Translations under genes and position numbers: made by a program | Part shown: positions 7,283 through 16,534 of the stretch, piece after piece | Position numbering within the stretch: the first letter of the stretch is position 1 | Layout: each line of letters opens with the position of its first letter | DNA from: an uncultured Bacilli bacterium | Lineage (GTDB): Bacteria; Bacillota_I; Bacilli_A; RF39; UBA660 | DNA length: 64,000 nucleotides | Direction of reading: 5' to 3' | Assembly: GCA_934090795.1 (NCBI GenBank) | Contig: CAKOJQ010000006.1 | Location: 12,960 to 76,959, forward strand | The notes under the pieces: generated by a model | The model's database searches: none | Told to the model about the DNA's origin: nothing | What the model saw: only the letters and a program-made list of their open reading frames with translations

Positions 7283-9622
7283 ATGGATAATGAATTTAAA
7301 GTGTTAGATGAATATTTTAGAGTAGTTAATTACTTATCGTGTGCAATGATTTATTTAAAAAGTAATGTTTTACTTAGAACCCCTTTAGAATTGGATGATA
7401 TTAAAAAGAAATTAGTGGGACACTGGGGAAGTGCACCAGGACAAAATTTTATTTATGCTCATTTAAATAGAGTTATCAACAAGTATGATTTAAACATGAT
7501 TTATATTTCAGGACCCGGTCATAGTGGTCAAGCTATGGTTGCTAATTCTTATATTGAAGGAACTTATAGTGAATTTTATCCAGAAGTAACTAATGATTTA
7601 GAGGGATTAAATAAGTTATGTAAAAGTTTTAGTTTTCCAGGAGGACTTCCTTCTCATGTTGCGCCAAATGTTCCAGGATCTATTAATGAAGGTGGGGAAC
7701 TTGGTTATAGCTTAGCTCATGCTTATGGTGCTGTTTTAGATAATCCTAAGTTGATTGCGACTTGTGTGATTGGTGATGGAGAAGCAGAAACTGGTCCTCT
7801 TGCAGCTTCTTGGCAAATAAATAAATTAATTAATCCAATTACTGATGGTGCTGTTTTACCGATATTACATTTAAATGGTTATAAGATTGCTAATCCAACT
7901 ATTTTAGCAAGAATTAGTGAAAAAGAGCTTATTAGTTATTTTGAAGGAATGGGATATCATCCGTATATTGTTAGTGGTTCTAAAGTAAGTGATATGCATA
8001 AATTAATGGCAGAAGCGATGGATAAAGTTATTTTAGAAATTAAAACTATTCAAAGTAAAGCTAAATTAAGTAATAATAGTAAGAGACCTTACTGGCCAAT
8101 GATTATTTTAAAAACTCCTAAAGGATGGACAGGAATTAAAGAATATAATGGATTAAAGATAGAAGGTTCATTTAGGTCCCATCAAGTTCCTATTAACGTG
8201 AGTGATGCTAATCCGGATAATTTAAAGTTATTAGAGAAGTGGCTTAAGAGCTATAAAGTAGATGATTTGTTTGATGCTAGTGGTAGGGTAATTAAGGAAA
8301 TAAGAGATTTTGTTCCTAAAAAAGATAAAAGAATGAGTGCAAGTAAATATGCTAATGGGGGATTACTTCTTAAGGATTTAAAATTACCTGATTATAAAGA
8401 TTATGCTGTTAAATTTGATGGTCATGGAACTGTTGTGGCAAGCGATATGTTAAATTTAGGCACTTATTTAATGGATGTTATAAAGAAAAATGATAATTTT
8501 AGGATTTTTGGACCTGATGAAGCATTATCTAATAGATTTAATGATGTTTTTAAGGTTACTAATAGAAAATGGAATGGTCAGTTACTTTCTAGTGATGAAT
8601 ATTTAGCAGCAAATGGTAAGGTTATTGATAGTATTTTATCAGAACATGTTTGTGAAGGCTTATTAGAAGGTTATTTATTAACTGGTAGACATGGCTTAAT
8701 GCATAGTTATGAAGCATTTATAAGAATTGTAGATTCTATGGCTAGTCAACATGCTAAATGGCTTAAAATGTGTAAGGAAATTCCTTGGAGAAGTGATATA
8801 GCAAGTTTAAATTATATTTTAACTAGTCATTGCTGGCAACAAGATCATAATGGTTTTACTCATCAAGATCCTGGATTTATTAATCATTTAGTTACTAAAA
8901 AAGCCGATACTGTTAGAATTTATTTACCAATAGATGCTAATACGTTACTTTCTTGTACTAACCATATTTTACAAACTAAAAATTATATTAATTTAATTAT
9001 TGCTTCTAAGCATCCTTCTTATCAGTGGCTTAATATGGAAGAAGCAAGTAAACACTGTGCTAATGGGATAGGTATATTTGACTGGGCAAGTGATAATAAT
9101 CCAGATATAGTTATGGCTTGTGCTGGTGATACGCCAACAGTTGAAGTTCTTGCGGCAACTCAGATTATGAAAGAATATATTCCTGAACTTAAAATAAGAG
9201 TTGTTAATGTTATTGATTTAATGAAATTACAATCTGATTGTGATCATCCTCATGGATTATCTAATGATGAATATAATAAATTATTTACTAAAGATAAACC
9301 TATCATATTCGCATTTCATGGATATCCTCACTTGATTCATCAACTTACTTATAAGAGATGTAATCAAAATATGCATGTTCATGGTTATATTGAAGAAGGA
9401 ACTATTACAACACCTTTTGATATGAGAGTATTAAATAAATTAGATAGATATCATTTAATTTTAGATGCTATGAAGTATGTTAAGGTTAATAAGAGTAAGA
9501 AACAAGCACTTATTAATAAATGCGAAGAAACTTTAAAATATCATAATGAGTATATTAAAGAAAATGGGGTAGATATACCTGAAGTAGTTAATTTTAAATG
9601 GAATAGAGAAGACACTAAGTAG
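7283..9622 (+). CDS. xfp: D-xylulose 5-phosphate / fructose 6-phosphate phosphoketolase
   Basis: A 779-residue protein with the thiamine-diphosphate phosphoketolase hallmarks HWGSAPGQNF, GPGHSGQA, EGGELGYSLAHAYGA, GDGEAETGP and SHCWQQDHNGFTHQDPG. It splits xylulose 5-phosphate or fructose 6-phosphate with phosphate to acetyl phosphate plus glyceraldehyde 3-phosphate or erythrose 4-phosphate, the key step of heterofermentation. Length is normal for the family (about 790). I start it at ATG 7283 because AGGAG is 7 bases upstream; ATG 7277 is too close to the SD. Confidence 0.97.
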   Translation: MDNEFKVLDEYFRVVNYLSCAMIYLKSNVLLRTPLELDDIKKKLVGHWGSAPGQNFIYAHLNRVINKYDLNMIYISGPGHSGQAMVANSYIEGTYSEFYPEVTNDLEGLNKLCKSFSFPGGLPSHVAPNVPGSINEGGELGYSLAHAYGAVLDNPKLIATCVIGDGEAETGPLAASWQINKLINPITDGAVLPILHLNGYKIANPTILARISEKELISYFEGMGYHPYIVSGSKVSDMHKLMAEAMDKVILEIKTIQSKAKLSNNSKRPYWPMIILKTPKGWTGIKEYNGLKIEGSFRSHQVPINVSDANPDNLKLLEKWLKSYKVDDLFDASGRVIKEIRDFVPKKDKRMSASKYANGGLLLKDLKLPDYKDYAVKFDGHGTVVASDMLNLGTYLMDVIKKNDNFRIFGPDEALSNRFNDVFKVTNRKWNGQLLSSDEYLAANGKVIDSILSEHVCEGLLEGYLLTGRHGLMHSYEAFIRIVDSMASQHAKWLKMCKEIPWRSDIASLNYILTSHCWQQDHNGFTHQDPGFINHLVTKKADTVRIYLPIDANTLLSCTNHILQTKNYINLIIASKHPSYQWLNMEEASKHCANGIGIFDWASDNNPDIVMACAGDTPTVEVLAATQIMKEYIPELKIRVVNVIDLMKLQSDCDHPHGLSNDEYNKLFTKDKPIIFAFHGYPHLIHQLTYKRCNQNMHVHGYIEEGTITTPFDMRVLNKLDRYHLILDAMKYVKVNKSKKQALINKCEETLKYHNEYIKENGVDIPEVVNFKWNREDTK

Positions 9623-9638
9623 GTGTTTTCTTTTTTTT
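9608..9638 (+). terminator. terminator of xfp
   Basis: The stem GAAGACAC / GTGTTTTC, which overlaps the stop codon, is followed by eight T. Confidence 0.85.
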
Positions 9639-9651
9639 AAATCTTTTTCGG

Positions 9652-9698
9652 AAATTCGTGTTTTATCAATTGATATGGCAAAACTATTATGTTATTAT
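9652..9698 (+). promoter_or_regulatory. promoter with weak LexA-like box, upstream of HTH/dinD genes
   Basis: TTGATA at 9670-9675, 17 bases, TATTAT at 9693-9698. Six bases upstream of the -35 lies AAATTCGTGTTT (9652-9663), one mismatch from the AAAC-N4-GTTT palindrome seen at the Y-family polymerase promoter. Confidence 0.45.
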
Positions 9699-9723
9699 AT
9701 ATAACAAGAAATGGATAATTTAA

Positions 9724-10161
9724 ATGGAAGGTATTATTAATACAAGAAAAAGAAAAGCAAAAATAAAAGGAGTTATGTTAGAAATCATCGAATAATATAT
9801 GATTGATTTAAATACTGGTAATGAAATAAATAATCATAAACTTGATATGGAAAATGATAAAAAATTAGTTGATGCATATAAAGAAGAAAAGGAATTATTA
9901 ACTTCTAATGAAATTAAAGAAATTAGAAATATGTATGATATGACTCAAAAAGAGTATGCTTTTGCCCTAGGAATGGGAGAGATTTCAATTCATAGATTAG
10001 AAAAAACTTTTATTCAATCTGATGAAACTGATTCTTTAATGAGATTAAGAGGTGATCTATCTATTATGCCTAAACTACTTAAGATTAACAAATCTCGCTT
10101 TGAAGAGGATGTTTATAATAGATTAACAAATAAATGTGAAGAATTAGTTGGCGATAAATAA
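9724..10161 (+). pseudogene. MqsA-type HTH antitoxin-like gene with in-frame stop
   Basis: The C-terminal part (ATG 9799 on, 120 aa) contains LLTSNEIKEIRNMYDMTQKE and GMGEISIHRLE, the HTH of MqsA/YgiT-type antitoxins. The same frame is open upstream from ATG 9724 for 23 codons (MEGIINTRKRKAKIKGVMLE...), which matches the usual spacing of the N-terminal domain, but is cut by TAA at 9793-9795. ATG 9799 has no SD sequence. So it is either a nonsense-damaged gene or one using reinitiation. The usual CxxC zinc residues and a partner toxin are absent. Confidence 0.55.
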
Positions 10162-10186
10162 TTATAGTTTAAATTAGGGAGGAACA

Positions 10187-11014
10187 ATGGATACACTAGA
10201 AAAATATAATGAAAAAAATTTTGAAGATATAAAACATATTGATGAATATGGTAATGAATATTGGTATGCACGTGAGTTGCAAACAATGCTTGGCTATAAA
10301 GAATGGAGATTATTTTCAGCAGTAATTGAGAAGGCTCAGATTGCTTGTTCGCAAAGCAATAACTTTATAAATTCCAATTTTGGAGTTTACCCCAAAATTG
10401 TAAAAACAGGGGTTTCTACTAAGAATATAATTGATTACAAGCTAAGTAGATATGCTTGTTATTTAATCGTACAAAATGCAAATCCAAAGTTCGAAGCAGT
10501 AGCACTTGGTCAAACTTATTTTGCAATTCAAACAAGAAAACAAGAATTAACTGAAAAAGAATATTCTAAGTTAACTGAAGATGAAAAAAGATTATATAGG
10601 CGAAAACAAACAAAAGATGGAAATAAAATACTTTATAAAATTGCAAGAGAAAAAGGTGTAAAAAAATTTGATATATTTACAAATGCTGGTTATAAAGGAT
10701 TATATAATGGTGAAACTGCCGATGATATAGCAAAAAGAAAAGGACTAAGATATAGAGAAGATATACTTGATAATATGGGAAGCGTTGAGTTAGGTGCAAA
10801 TATTTTTAGAATAACGCAAACAGAAGCACTACTTGAAAAACAAGAAAAGCCAAATGAACAAGTTGCTACAAATACTCATTATAAAGTTGGTAAAGCTGTA
10901 AGAGATACGATTAAAAATCTTGGCGGTACGATGCCTGAAGATTTGCCAACACCCAAAAAATCATTAAAAGAAATCGAAAAAGAAGAAATAAAAAAATTTA
11001 AAGAAAATAATTAA
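10187..11014 (+). CDS. dinD: DinD-like DNA-damage-inducible protein, 275 aa
   Basis: Residues 20-45 (YGNEYWYARELQTMLGYKEW) are the BRO-N-type start of DinD, followed by a typical LSRYACYLIVQNANPKFEAV segment and QTYFAIQTRKQE. Family members are SOS-induced in E. coli and DinD has been reported to modulate RecA filaments; the biochemical role here is inferred. The RBS GGGAGG is strong. It sits between an HTH gene and a Y-family polymerase, consistent with a DNA-damage cassette. The C-terminal 40 residues are Lys/Glu-rich. Confidence 0.85.
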   Translation: MDTLEKYNEKNFEDIKHIDEYGNEYWYARELQTMLGYKEWRLFSAVIEKAQIACSQSNNFINSNFGVYPKIVKTGVSTKNIIDYKLSRYACYLIVQNANPKFEAVALGQTYFAIQTRKQELTEKEYSKLTEDEKRLYRRKQTKDGNKILYKIAREKGVKKFDIFTNAGYKGLYNGETADDIAKRKGLRYREDILDNMGSVELGANIFRITQTEALLEKQEKPNEQVATNTHYKVGKAVRDTIKNLGGTMPEDLPTPKKSLKEIEKEEIKKFKENN

Positions 11015-11021
11015 TTATTAT

Positions 11022-11050
11022 ATCATTTTGTCTACTTCGACAAAATGATT
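11022..11050 (+). terminator. hairpin after dinD
   Basis: Near-perfect stem ATCATTTTGTC / GACAAAATGAT. The following bases are only moderately T-rich, so termination is likely but not certain. Confidence 0.55.
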
Positions 11051-11071
11051 GTTATTAATAAAAAAATATTA

Positions 11072-11100
11072 TTGTTATATAAACAAATGTTTGATATAAT
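11072..11100 (+). promoter_or_regulatory. Y-family polymerase promoter with LexA-like palindrome in spacer
   Basis: TTGTTA (11072-11077), 17 bases, TATAAT (11095-11100). The palindrome AAACAAATGTTT at 11081-11092 lies between the two boxes, where a bound repressor would block RNA polymerase. It matches the AAC-N4-GTT core of Gram-positive LexA (DinR) boxes. Confidence 0.65.
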
Positions 11101-11106
11101 TTAATT

Positions 11107-12615
11107 GTGATTGATATGAATAGATATTATATGTGTATTGATTTAAAAAGCTTTTATGCATCAGTTGAATGTGTTGAAAGAAACTTGAATCCCTTAAATA
11201 CCAATTTAGTTGTTGCTGATAAAAGTAGAACTGAAAAGACAGTATGTCTTGCTATAACTCCTAGTTTAAAACAATATGGATTAGGAGGTAGAGCAAGATT
11301 ATTTGAGGTTGTTCAAAAAATTAGAGAAGTAAATAATCAAAGAAGAAAAGAAAATAATTATAGACAATTTAGAGGTAAATCTTATCTTGATAGTGAACTT
11401 AAAAATAATAAAACTTTAGAACTAGATTATATAATAGCAACTCCCAAAATGAAAAAATATATGTTTTATAGTACTAAAATATATAATATTTATTTAAAAT
11501 ATTTAGCACCAGAAGATATATTTCCCTATTCAATAGATGAAGTATTTTGTGATATTACAAATTATTTAAAATTTTATAAAAAAACACCTGAGGAACTCGC
11601 AACAACTATTATTAAAGATGTTTATAACGAAACAGGGATAACAGCAACAGCAGGAATAGGAACTAATATGTATTTAGCTAAAATTGCAATGGATATAGTC
11701 GCTAAACATATGAAACCAAATGAAATTGGAGTAAGAATGGCATCTTTAGATGAAATGTCTTATCGAAAAATTTTGTGGGATCATAAACCATTAACTTCTT
11801 TTTGGCGAGTTGGAAAAGGTATTGCTAAAAAGTTAGAAGAAAATGGAATGTATACAATGGGCGATGTAGCATTAATGTCCATTAAAAATGAAAACTATTT
11901 ATATAATTTGTTTGGAGTTAATGCGGAGTTATTAATAGACCATGCTTGGGGTTATGAGCCGACAACAATAGAGGATGTAAAAAAATATAAACCAGAAGCA
12001 AGTAGCTTATCTTCAGGACAAGTATTACATCGTCCCTATAATTATGATGAATCAAAGTTAATTGTTAGAGAAATGATTGATTCTTTAGCGCTTGATTTAA
12101 CAGAAAAAGAATTAACAACAAGGCAAATAGTTTTAGATTTAACTTATGATGTTTCAAATTTAACTAATCCAGAAATAAGAAATAAATATGATGGACCAAT
12201 AACCAAAGATAATTATGGAAGATATGTGCCTAAAAATGCTCATGGAACAATTAATTTAGATTATTATACTTATTCAAGTAAGATATTATCTGAAAAGTGT
12301 ATTCAGTTATATGATGAAATAGTTAATAAAAATCTATTAATAAGAAAAATAAATATTACAGTATGTAATTTAAAACCAGAAAATAAAACCAAAAATGATT
12401 TAGTGTTTGAACAATTAGATTTATTTAATACGTTAGATAAAACATTAGAAAAAGAAGAGACTAAAAAACATCAAGAAGATGATAAAAAATTACAACATGC
12501 AATTATTGATATAAAAAATAAATTTGGAAAGAACTCAATTCTTAAAGGAATGAATTTAGAAGAAGGATCAACCGCTATTGACCGAAATAGAGAAGTAGGA
12601 GGACATAAAGGATAA
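11107..12615 (+). CDS. UvrX-like Y-family DNA polymerase, 502 aa
   Basis: Y-family catalytic residues are visible: CIDLKSFYASVE near the N-terminus and YSIDEVFCDI, followed by the GIGTNMYLAKIAMD segment and the thumb/little-finger region. The Gram-positive UvrX/UmuC-type subfamily performs translesion synthesis under SOS control. Start choice: GTG 11107 lies about 7 bases after the -10 box, so the mRNA may be leaderless; ATG 11116 in the same frame is the alternative (499 aa). No SD is visible for either. The stop codon overlaps the ATG of the YolD-like gene, the standard arrangement for this polymerase. Confidence 0.93.
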   Translation: MIDMNRYYMCIDLKSFYASVECVERNLNPLNTNLVVADKSRTEKTVCLAITPSLKQYGLGGRARLFEVVQKIREVNNQRRKENNYRQFRGKSYLDSELKNNKTLELDYIIATPKMKKYMFYSTKIYNIYLKYLAPEDIFPYSIDEVFCDITNYLKFYKKTPEELATTIIKDVYNETGITATAGIGTNMYLAKIAMDIVAKHMKPNEIGVRMASLDEMSYRKILWDHKPLTSFWRVGKGIAKKLEENGMYTMGDVALMSIKNENYLYNLFGVNAELLIDHAWGYEPTTIEDVKKYKPEASSLSSGQVLHRPYNYDESKLIVREMIDSLALDLTEKELTTRQIVLDLTYDVSNLTNPEIRNKYDGPITKDNYGRYVPKNAHGTINLDYYTYSSKILSEKCIQLYDEIVNKNLLIRKINITVCNLKPENKTKNDLVFEQLDLFNTLDKTLEKEETKKHQEDDKKLQHAIIDIKNKFGKNSILKGMNLEEGSTAIDRNREVGGHKG

Positions 12616-13016
12616 TGAACAAATACGAAGATATTATTAATCTACCTCATTATGAACCTAAGTATCATTCTAGAATGAGTATAGATAAAAGAGCTGGACA
12701 ATTTGCCCCTTTTGCAGCCTTAACTGGCTATGATGAAGAAATAGAAGAAACAGCTAGATTAACAACAAGAAAGCATATTTTAGATGAAGAAAGTGTTGAT
12801 AAACTTAATGAGAATTTAAATATAATAAATGAAAATGTTAATAAACATTTGGAAATTAAGATTACTTATTTTATAGCTGATTTAAAAAAAGAAGGCGGAA
12901 AATATATAAATAAAACTGGTAAAGTTAAATCACTAGATTTAGTTAATGGATATATTAAAATGATTGATAATGAAAAAATTTATTTAGATGATATAACTGA
13001 AATTGTAATTTTATAA
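12615..13016 (+). CDS. YolD-like protein, 133 aa
   Basis: Contains the YolD hallmark RAGQFAPFAALTGYDE (about residues 28-43) and a small beta-rich C-terminal domain (VKSLDLVNGYIKMIDNEKIY). YolD-like proteins are encoded directly downstream of UvrX-type polymerases and are thought to act like UmuD' as a polymerase partner; this is family inference. It overlaps the polymerase stop codon (TAATG), so it is translationally coupled. Confidence 0.9.
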   Translation: MNKYEDIINLPHYEPKYHSRMSIDKRAGQFAPFAALTGYDEEIEETARLTTRKHILDEESVDKLNENLNIINENVNKHLEIKITYFIADLKKEGGKYINKTGKVKSLDLVNGYIKMIDNEKIYLDDITEIVIL

Positions 13017-13062
13017 TGTTTAAATATTTGATATAATTATTTTGAAATGGAGGCTAATGAGA

Positions 13063-13467
13063 ATGAAGAAAAAAATCGTAATTACTATTATTGCATTAAT
13101 TTTACTATCTGGATGTTCAATCAAAGAAAAGGATGAAAAGAAAAAAACATATGATATGGATGAAATCTATAAATTAAATGAACAAACAACAATATATTCT
13201 ACTTTTCCTAATCCAAAATTTATTAAAGAAAATGGTGATGAAATTAATTTAAAAGAAGAATTAAATAACAATTCAATTTCTATAGATGACATTATTTCTT
13301 TAATGGATTTATATACAACTGCTAATGATGGAGGATCTAAAATTTATAAATCAAAAAATCAGGATTTTTATCTAGTAAAATGTAATAGTTTGCCGGAAAA
13401 TGGTGGAATAAAGGATATTATTATATCAAATAATTCGGATGAAGGAATAACATATTGTACAAAATAA
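13063..13467 (+). CDS. predicted lipoprotein, 134 aa
   Basis: N-terminus MKKKIVITIIALILLSGC: a basic start, a hydrophobic stretch and the lipobox LLSGC with Cys18 as the predicted lipid-modified residue. The mature part is small, charged and matches no family I recognise. ATG 13063 is used because GGAGG lies 9 bases upstream; ATG 13057 would be only 3 bases away. A TTTGATATAAT motif upstream probably provides the promoter. Confidence 0.78.
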   Translation: MKKKIVITIIALILLSGCSIKEKDEKKKTYDMDEIYKLNEQTTIYSTFPNPKFIKENGDEINLKEELNNNSISIDDIISLMDLYTTANDGGSKIYKSKNQDFYLVKCNSLPENGGIKDIIISNNSDEGITYCTK

Positions 13468-13546
13468 TTAGGGAAATATTTTAAATAATATCTTTTAATT
13501 ATGATTATTAAAAATAATTTTTAGAAATGCTTAAGATTTATGCATA

Positions 13547-13575
13547 TTTACAAAATGCTGATTTTATGTTATAGT
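13547..13575 (+). promoter_or_regulatory. promoter of the 13601-16391 cluster
   Basis: TTTACA (13547-13552), 17 bases, TATAGT (13570-13575) with extended TG. An AAGGGGG RBS follows before ATG 13601. Confidence 0.65.
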
Positions 13576-13600
13576 ATGCCTTAATCAAGGGGGAATTTAT

Positions 13601-14302
13601 ATGGGATATTATAGTAATGATAGTTTTGAAAATGCTAAGCTAGTTGTTAGTGCTCTTACTATTGGAGGATTTTTATTATTTGGTGGAATTAAGGCATGTA
13701 GTAAATTAAATTCAAATAGAGATAATTTTGATACTGTAAAAGAATTTAATGCAGTTATTGATTATAATGGGGAAGGAACAATGATTGCTAAAGTTGATAA
13801 CTATTCAGATTATTCTGGTGAAGTTGTTGAATACTCAACAGCAGATGGTTTACAAGTTTTGACTGGTGTACAAAATGTAGGACTAGTTAGAGCAACTGAT
13901 TATAATAATGTTTATGATTTAGCAGTTGAACTATCTGGTGGTGAAGTTTCAAGAGTAACAAGTTATGATAAATTACAAAATTTAAGTACAGGACTTGATG
14001 CATATGGTTGGAATAAAACATATAGTTTAAATTATAATTTTAATTATTGTATTATTGAAAATGAAAATGGTGTATTTGTTAAAAAAGTAGTTTCATGGAA
14101 GGATTGGGACGATGATGACAAAGTACAAGTAGAGTTTGAAGATGGGACTGTAATTTTAACAGATTTTACTAATCTTAAATTAGTTAATACCGAATATGCT
14201 GGAACAAATTCTTTATATAACTATGCATTAGCACTTGCTGGTGATGAATCAAGATTATTTGGTGATGTTAAAAAAGAAGATGTGAAAGTTAAAACAAGAT
14301 AG
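13601..14302 (+). CDS. hypothetical membrane-anchored protein, 233 aa
   Basis: One hydrophobic segment at about residues 12-32 (VVSALTIGGFLLFGGIKAC) is followed by a soluble region with two similar-looking strands of TADGLQVLTGVQN and EDGTVILTDFTNLKL, so the soluble part may hold two copies of a small beta domain. No named family is recognised. It is the first gene of a three-gene cluster with its own promoter. Confidence 0.7.
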   Translation: MGYYSNDSFENAKLVVSALTIGGFLLFGGIKACSKLNSNRDNFDTVKEFNAVIDYNGEGTMIAKVDNYSDYSGEVVEYSTADGLQVLTGVQNVGLVRATDYNNVYDLAVELSGGEVSRVTSYDKLQNLSTGLDAYGWNKTYSLNYNFNYCIIENENGVFVKKVVSWKDWDDDDKVQVEFEDGTVILTDFTNLKLVNTEYAGTNSLYNYALALAGDESRLFGDVKKEDVKVKTR

Positions 14303-14315
14303 AAGGTGATTTCAA

Positions 14316-15446
14316 GTGAGAATTAAATTTAAAGGTTTATTAAAAGAAATTAATTGCGATGAAATTTTAAATTTTTTAAATAATCCAAGTAATGAATTAA
14401 ATTATTATTTAATTTCAAAAAGATTTTTTAATATTGAATTTACAAGTAATGATTTATTAGAATATCTAAATTATAGAGATAATAAACAGTATACAAAAAT
14501 AGTTACAATTCCTGTTGATGAAATTGATTTAAAACCAATGACTGGCATATTTGATAGTAGAGTTGTATATTTATATAATTTAGAAATAAAATGTGCATGT
14601 GAAGATTCATTTGAATTAAAAACAAAAAAATATAGTGTTGATGAAATAAAAGAACTTGTAGATAAAAAGATTTTATGTCCAATAAAAAAGGAATATATTA
14701 AATTTTCAACACCATTAAATAAATTAGCAAATATCAAAGTATATCAAAAAGAATTGGATAAATTTCAATATATAGGTGATTTAAAACGAAATATTACTTC
14801 GACTGATGAGTATTTTAGCTTTTTTGTAAATAAAACTAAACAAGGAATAAGTGAAAAAGCTTTAATGATGTTAGTAGGCCGTAAAATTAGTGAATTATTT
14901 TCAGATGTAGTAAATACATATTATGAAGAAGTATATTTCTGTAATGATGGTGAAAATGAAAAAAATTATTATCTTAATGAGTCTAAAAAAATTCAAGTAT
15001 TAATTGAAAAATATAATAATTATGCTTCCAATAATGGATTAGAACTTATTTCAAATCGTGAGATTGATGCTTTTTTAGAAAATGTTGATAATATAAATAC
15101 TAATGCATTTTCAGCTTATCTTGATACTCATAAGTTAAATAATGAAGAAGCAATAAAATTAAAAAAAGCTATTTGTAAAACCGACTATTTATATGAAGAT
15201 TTAAAAGATTTACTTGCTGAAAAATTTAATGTTAATGAATTTGCTAGTGAAATTATTATTAGAAACAATGAAAATATGGCATTTGAATTTCTAATTAATT
15301 TTAAAGATGAACTTGATTATTTAACAAAGTGTAAATTATTAAGAGTTATTTTAAATTCTGGTAATAAAGAAGTTATAGATTTAGTAGTAGATGATGGATT
15401 ACTAAGTGAATCAAATGTTAAAAAGTACATAAATAAGAGAAAATAA
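14316..15446 (+). CDS. hypothetical cytoplasmic protein, 376 aa
   Basis: Starts at GTG 14316, supported by AGAAGGTGAT 5 bases upstream. The sequence is soluble and helical in its second half, with an internal Cys pair region (EIKCACEDSFEL and LCPIKKEY) that could bind metal. The C-terminal 100 residues look like short helical repeats. I do not recognise the family. It is 13 bases after the 13601 gene and 15 bases before the next one, so the three form one transcript. Confidence 0.7.
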   Translation: MRIKFKGLLKEINCDEILNFLNNPSNELNYYLISKRFFNIEFTSNDLLEYLNYRDNKQYTKIVTIPVDEIDLKPMTGIFDSRVVYLYNLEIKCACEDSFELKTKKYSVDEIKELVDKKILCPIKKEYIKFSTPLNKLANIKVYQKELDKFQYIGDLKRNITSTDEYFSFFVNKTKQGISEKALMMLVGRKISELFSDVVNTYYEEVYFCNDGENEKNYYLNESKKIQVLIEKYNNYASNNGLELISNREIDAFLENVDNINTNAFSAYLDTHKLNNEEAIKLKKAICKTDYLYEDLKDLLAEKFNVNEFASEIIIRNNENMAFEFLINFKDELDYLTKCKLLRVILNSGNKEVIDLVVDDGLLSESNVKKYINKRK

Positions 15447-15461
15447 TAATAATAGATTTTT

Positions 15462-16391
15462 ATGAATGATTTAAATAGTAATTTAAAAATAGCGATAGAT
15501 AAAATAGAAAATAATTATAATAAACATAATAATTATTTTTCTAATATTTATCCTTTTACTACTGAAAATATTTCAGGATATATTAATTTATTTGATTTAA
15601 AAGATAAGAATTTATTAACGGTAGGTTCATCTTGTGATCAAGTTTTAAATGCAATTTATTGTAATTGCAAAGATATAACTGTTGTAGATATAAATTTATT
15701 CACAAAATATTATTTTTATCTAAAAATGGCAAGTATTTTGTGCTTAAATAGAGAAGAATTTTTAATGTTTTTAAGGTATATTGATTATCCGAAAGTATTT
15801 AAAAAGAATAAATATGTATTTAATAAAGAAATATATGAAAAAGTTAAAGTTACATTAAGATATTTAGATTTTGAATCATTTCTGTTTTGGGATGAGTTAC
15901 TTTCTACGTATGATTCAATTAAAATTAGAGAGAACTTATTTAATTATGATGAGTATAGAACAAGTATTTTAGAAAAATGTAATTTATATTTAAGAGATAA
16001 TGACTCTTATGAAGCTATAAAAACAATGATTAAAAAAATTATTCCAAGATTTATAACATGTGATTTAAAAAATTTTGTAGGAACTAAATTTTATGATAAT
16101 ATATGGCTTTCTAATGTAGGACAATATTTAAAGAATCAAGAATTGTATGATATTGTTTTTAAGTTATCAAAAATATTAGATATAGACGGACAAATATTAG
16201 TTTGTTATTTGTATGATTTTACTTATGATACAAAATATTGTGATGAATGGGCTGAAATTTATGATCTTATCTCTTTAAAAATGATTTTTAAAGAGATACC
16301 ATTGAATGTGAATTCTTTTCCAGGTTTAACTGGAATTATTCATAATCGTAATGATAAAGATTCAGTTCTAATTTATAAAAAAGTTAGATAA
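15462..16391 (+). CDS. putative SAM-dependent methyltransferase-like protein, 309 aa
   Basis: The segment NLLTVGSSCDQVLNAIYCNC followed by KDITVVDINLFTKYY reads as motif I and motif II of a Rossmann methyltransferase, resembling DUF3419/BtaA-like proteins. A later KILDIDGQILVCYLYDF matches the usual post-motif strand. The glycine-rich loop is poor, so function is tentative. The ATG lies 15 bases after the previous stop and has no clear SD, suggesting coupled translation. Confidence 0.6.
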   Translation: MNDLNSNLKIAIDKIENNYNKHNNYFSNIYPFTTENISGYINLFDLKDKNLLTVGSSCDQVLNAIYCNCKDITVVDINLFTKYYFYLKMASILCLNREEFLMFLRYIDYPKVFKKNKYVFNKEIYEKVKVTLRYLDFESFLFWDELLSTYDSIKIRENLFNYDEYRTSILEKCNLYLRDNDSYEAIKTMIKKIIPRFITCDLKNFVGTKFYDNIWLSNVGQYLKNQELYDIVFKLSKILDIDGQILVCYLYDFTYDTKYCDEWAEIYDLISLKMIFKEIPLNVNSFPGLTGIIHNRNDKDSVLIYKKVR

Positions 16392-16407
16392 ATATTGAAA
16401 ATACATT

Positions 16408-16534
16408 TGACTTTTCATTATAAAATATAGTATATTATGACTAGTTGAAGTTTTAACGTGGTTTAGATTTTCCTTTCGGAATTTAGACTAGGTTATAACC
16501 GATTAATGTTTAATAGAAAGGAATGGATTTAATT
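16408..16534 (+). promoter_or_regulatory. rpsO promoter and S15 leader candidate
   Basis: TTGACT at 16408 with a -10-like TATATT about 18 bases on is followed by a roughly 100-base leader holding a stem around the TTTCGG turn (GATTTTCC-tttc-GGAATTTAG) and GGTTATAACC. Autoregulatory leaders are usual before rpsO; this one is called by position and structure only. Confidence 0.45.

Noticed and set aside
9711..9740. Nine-codon leader peptide MDNLNGRYY
   Set aside because: No SD and no sign of attenuation; it is in another frame than the antitoxin-like gene.
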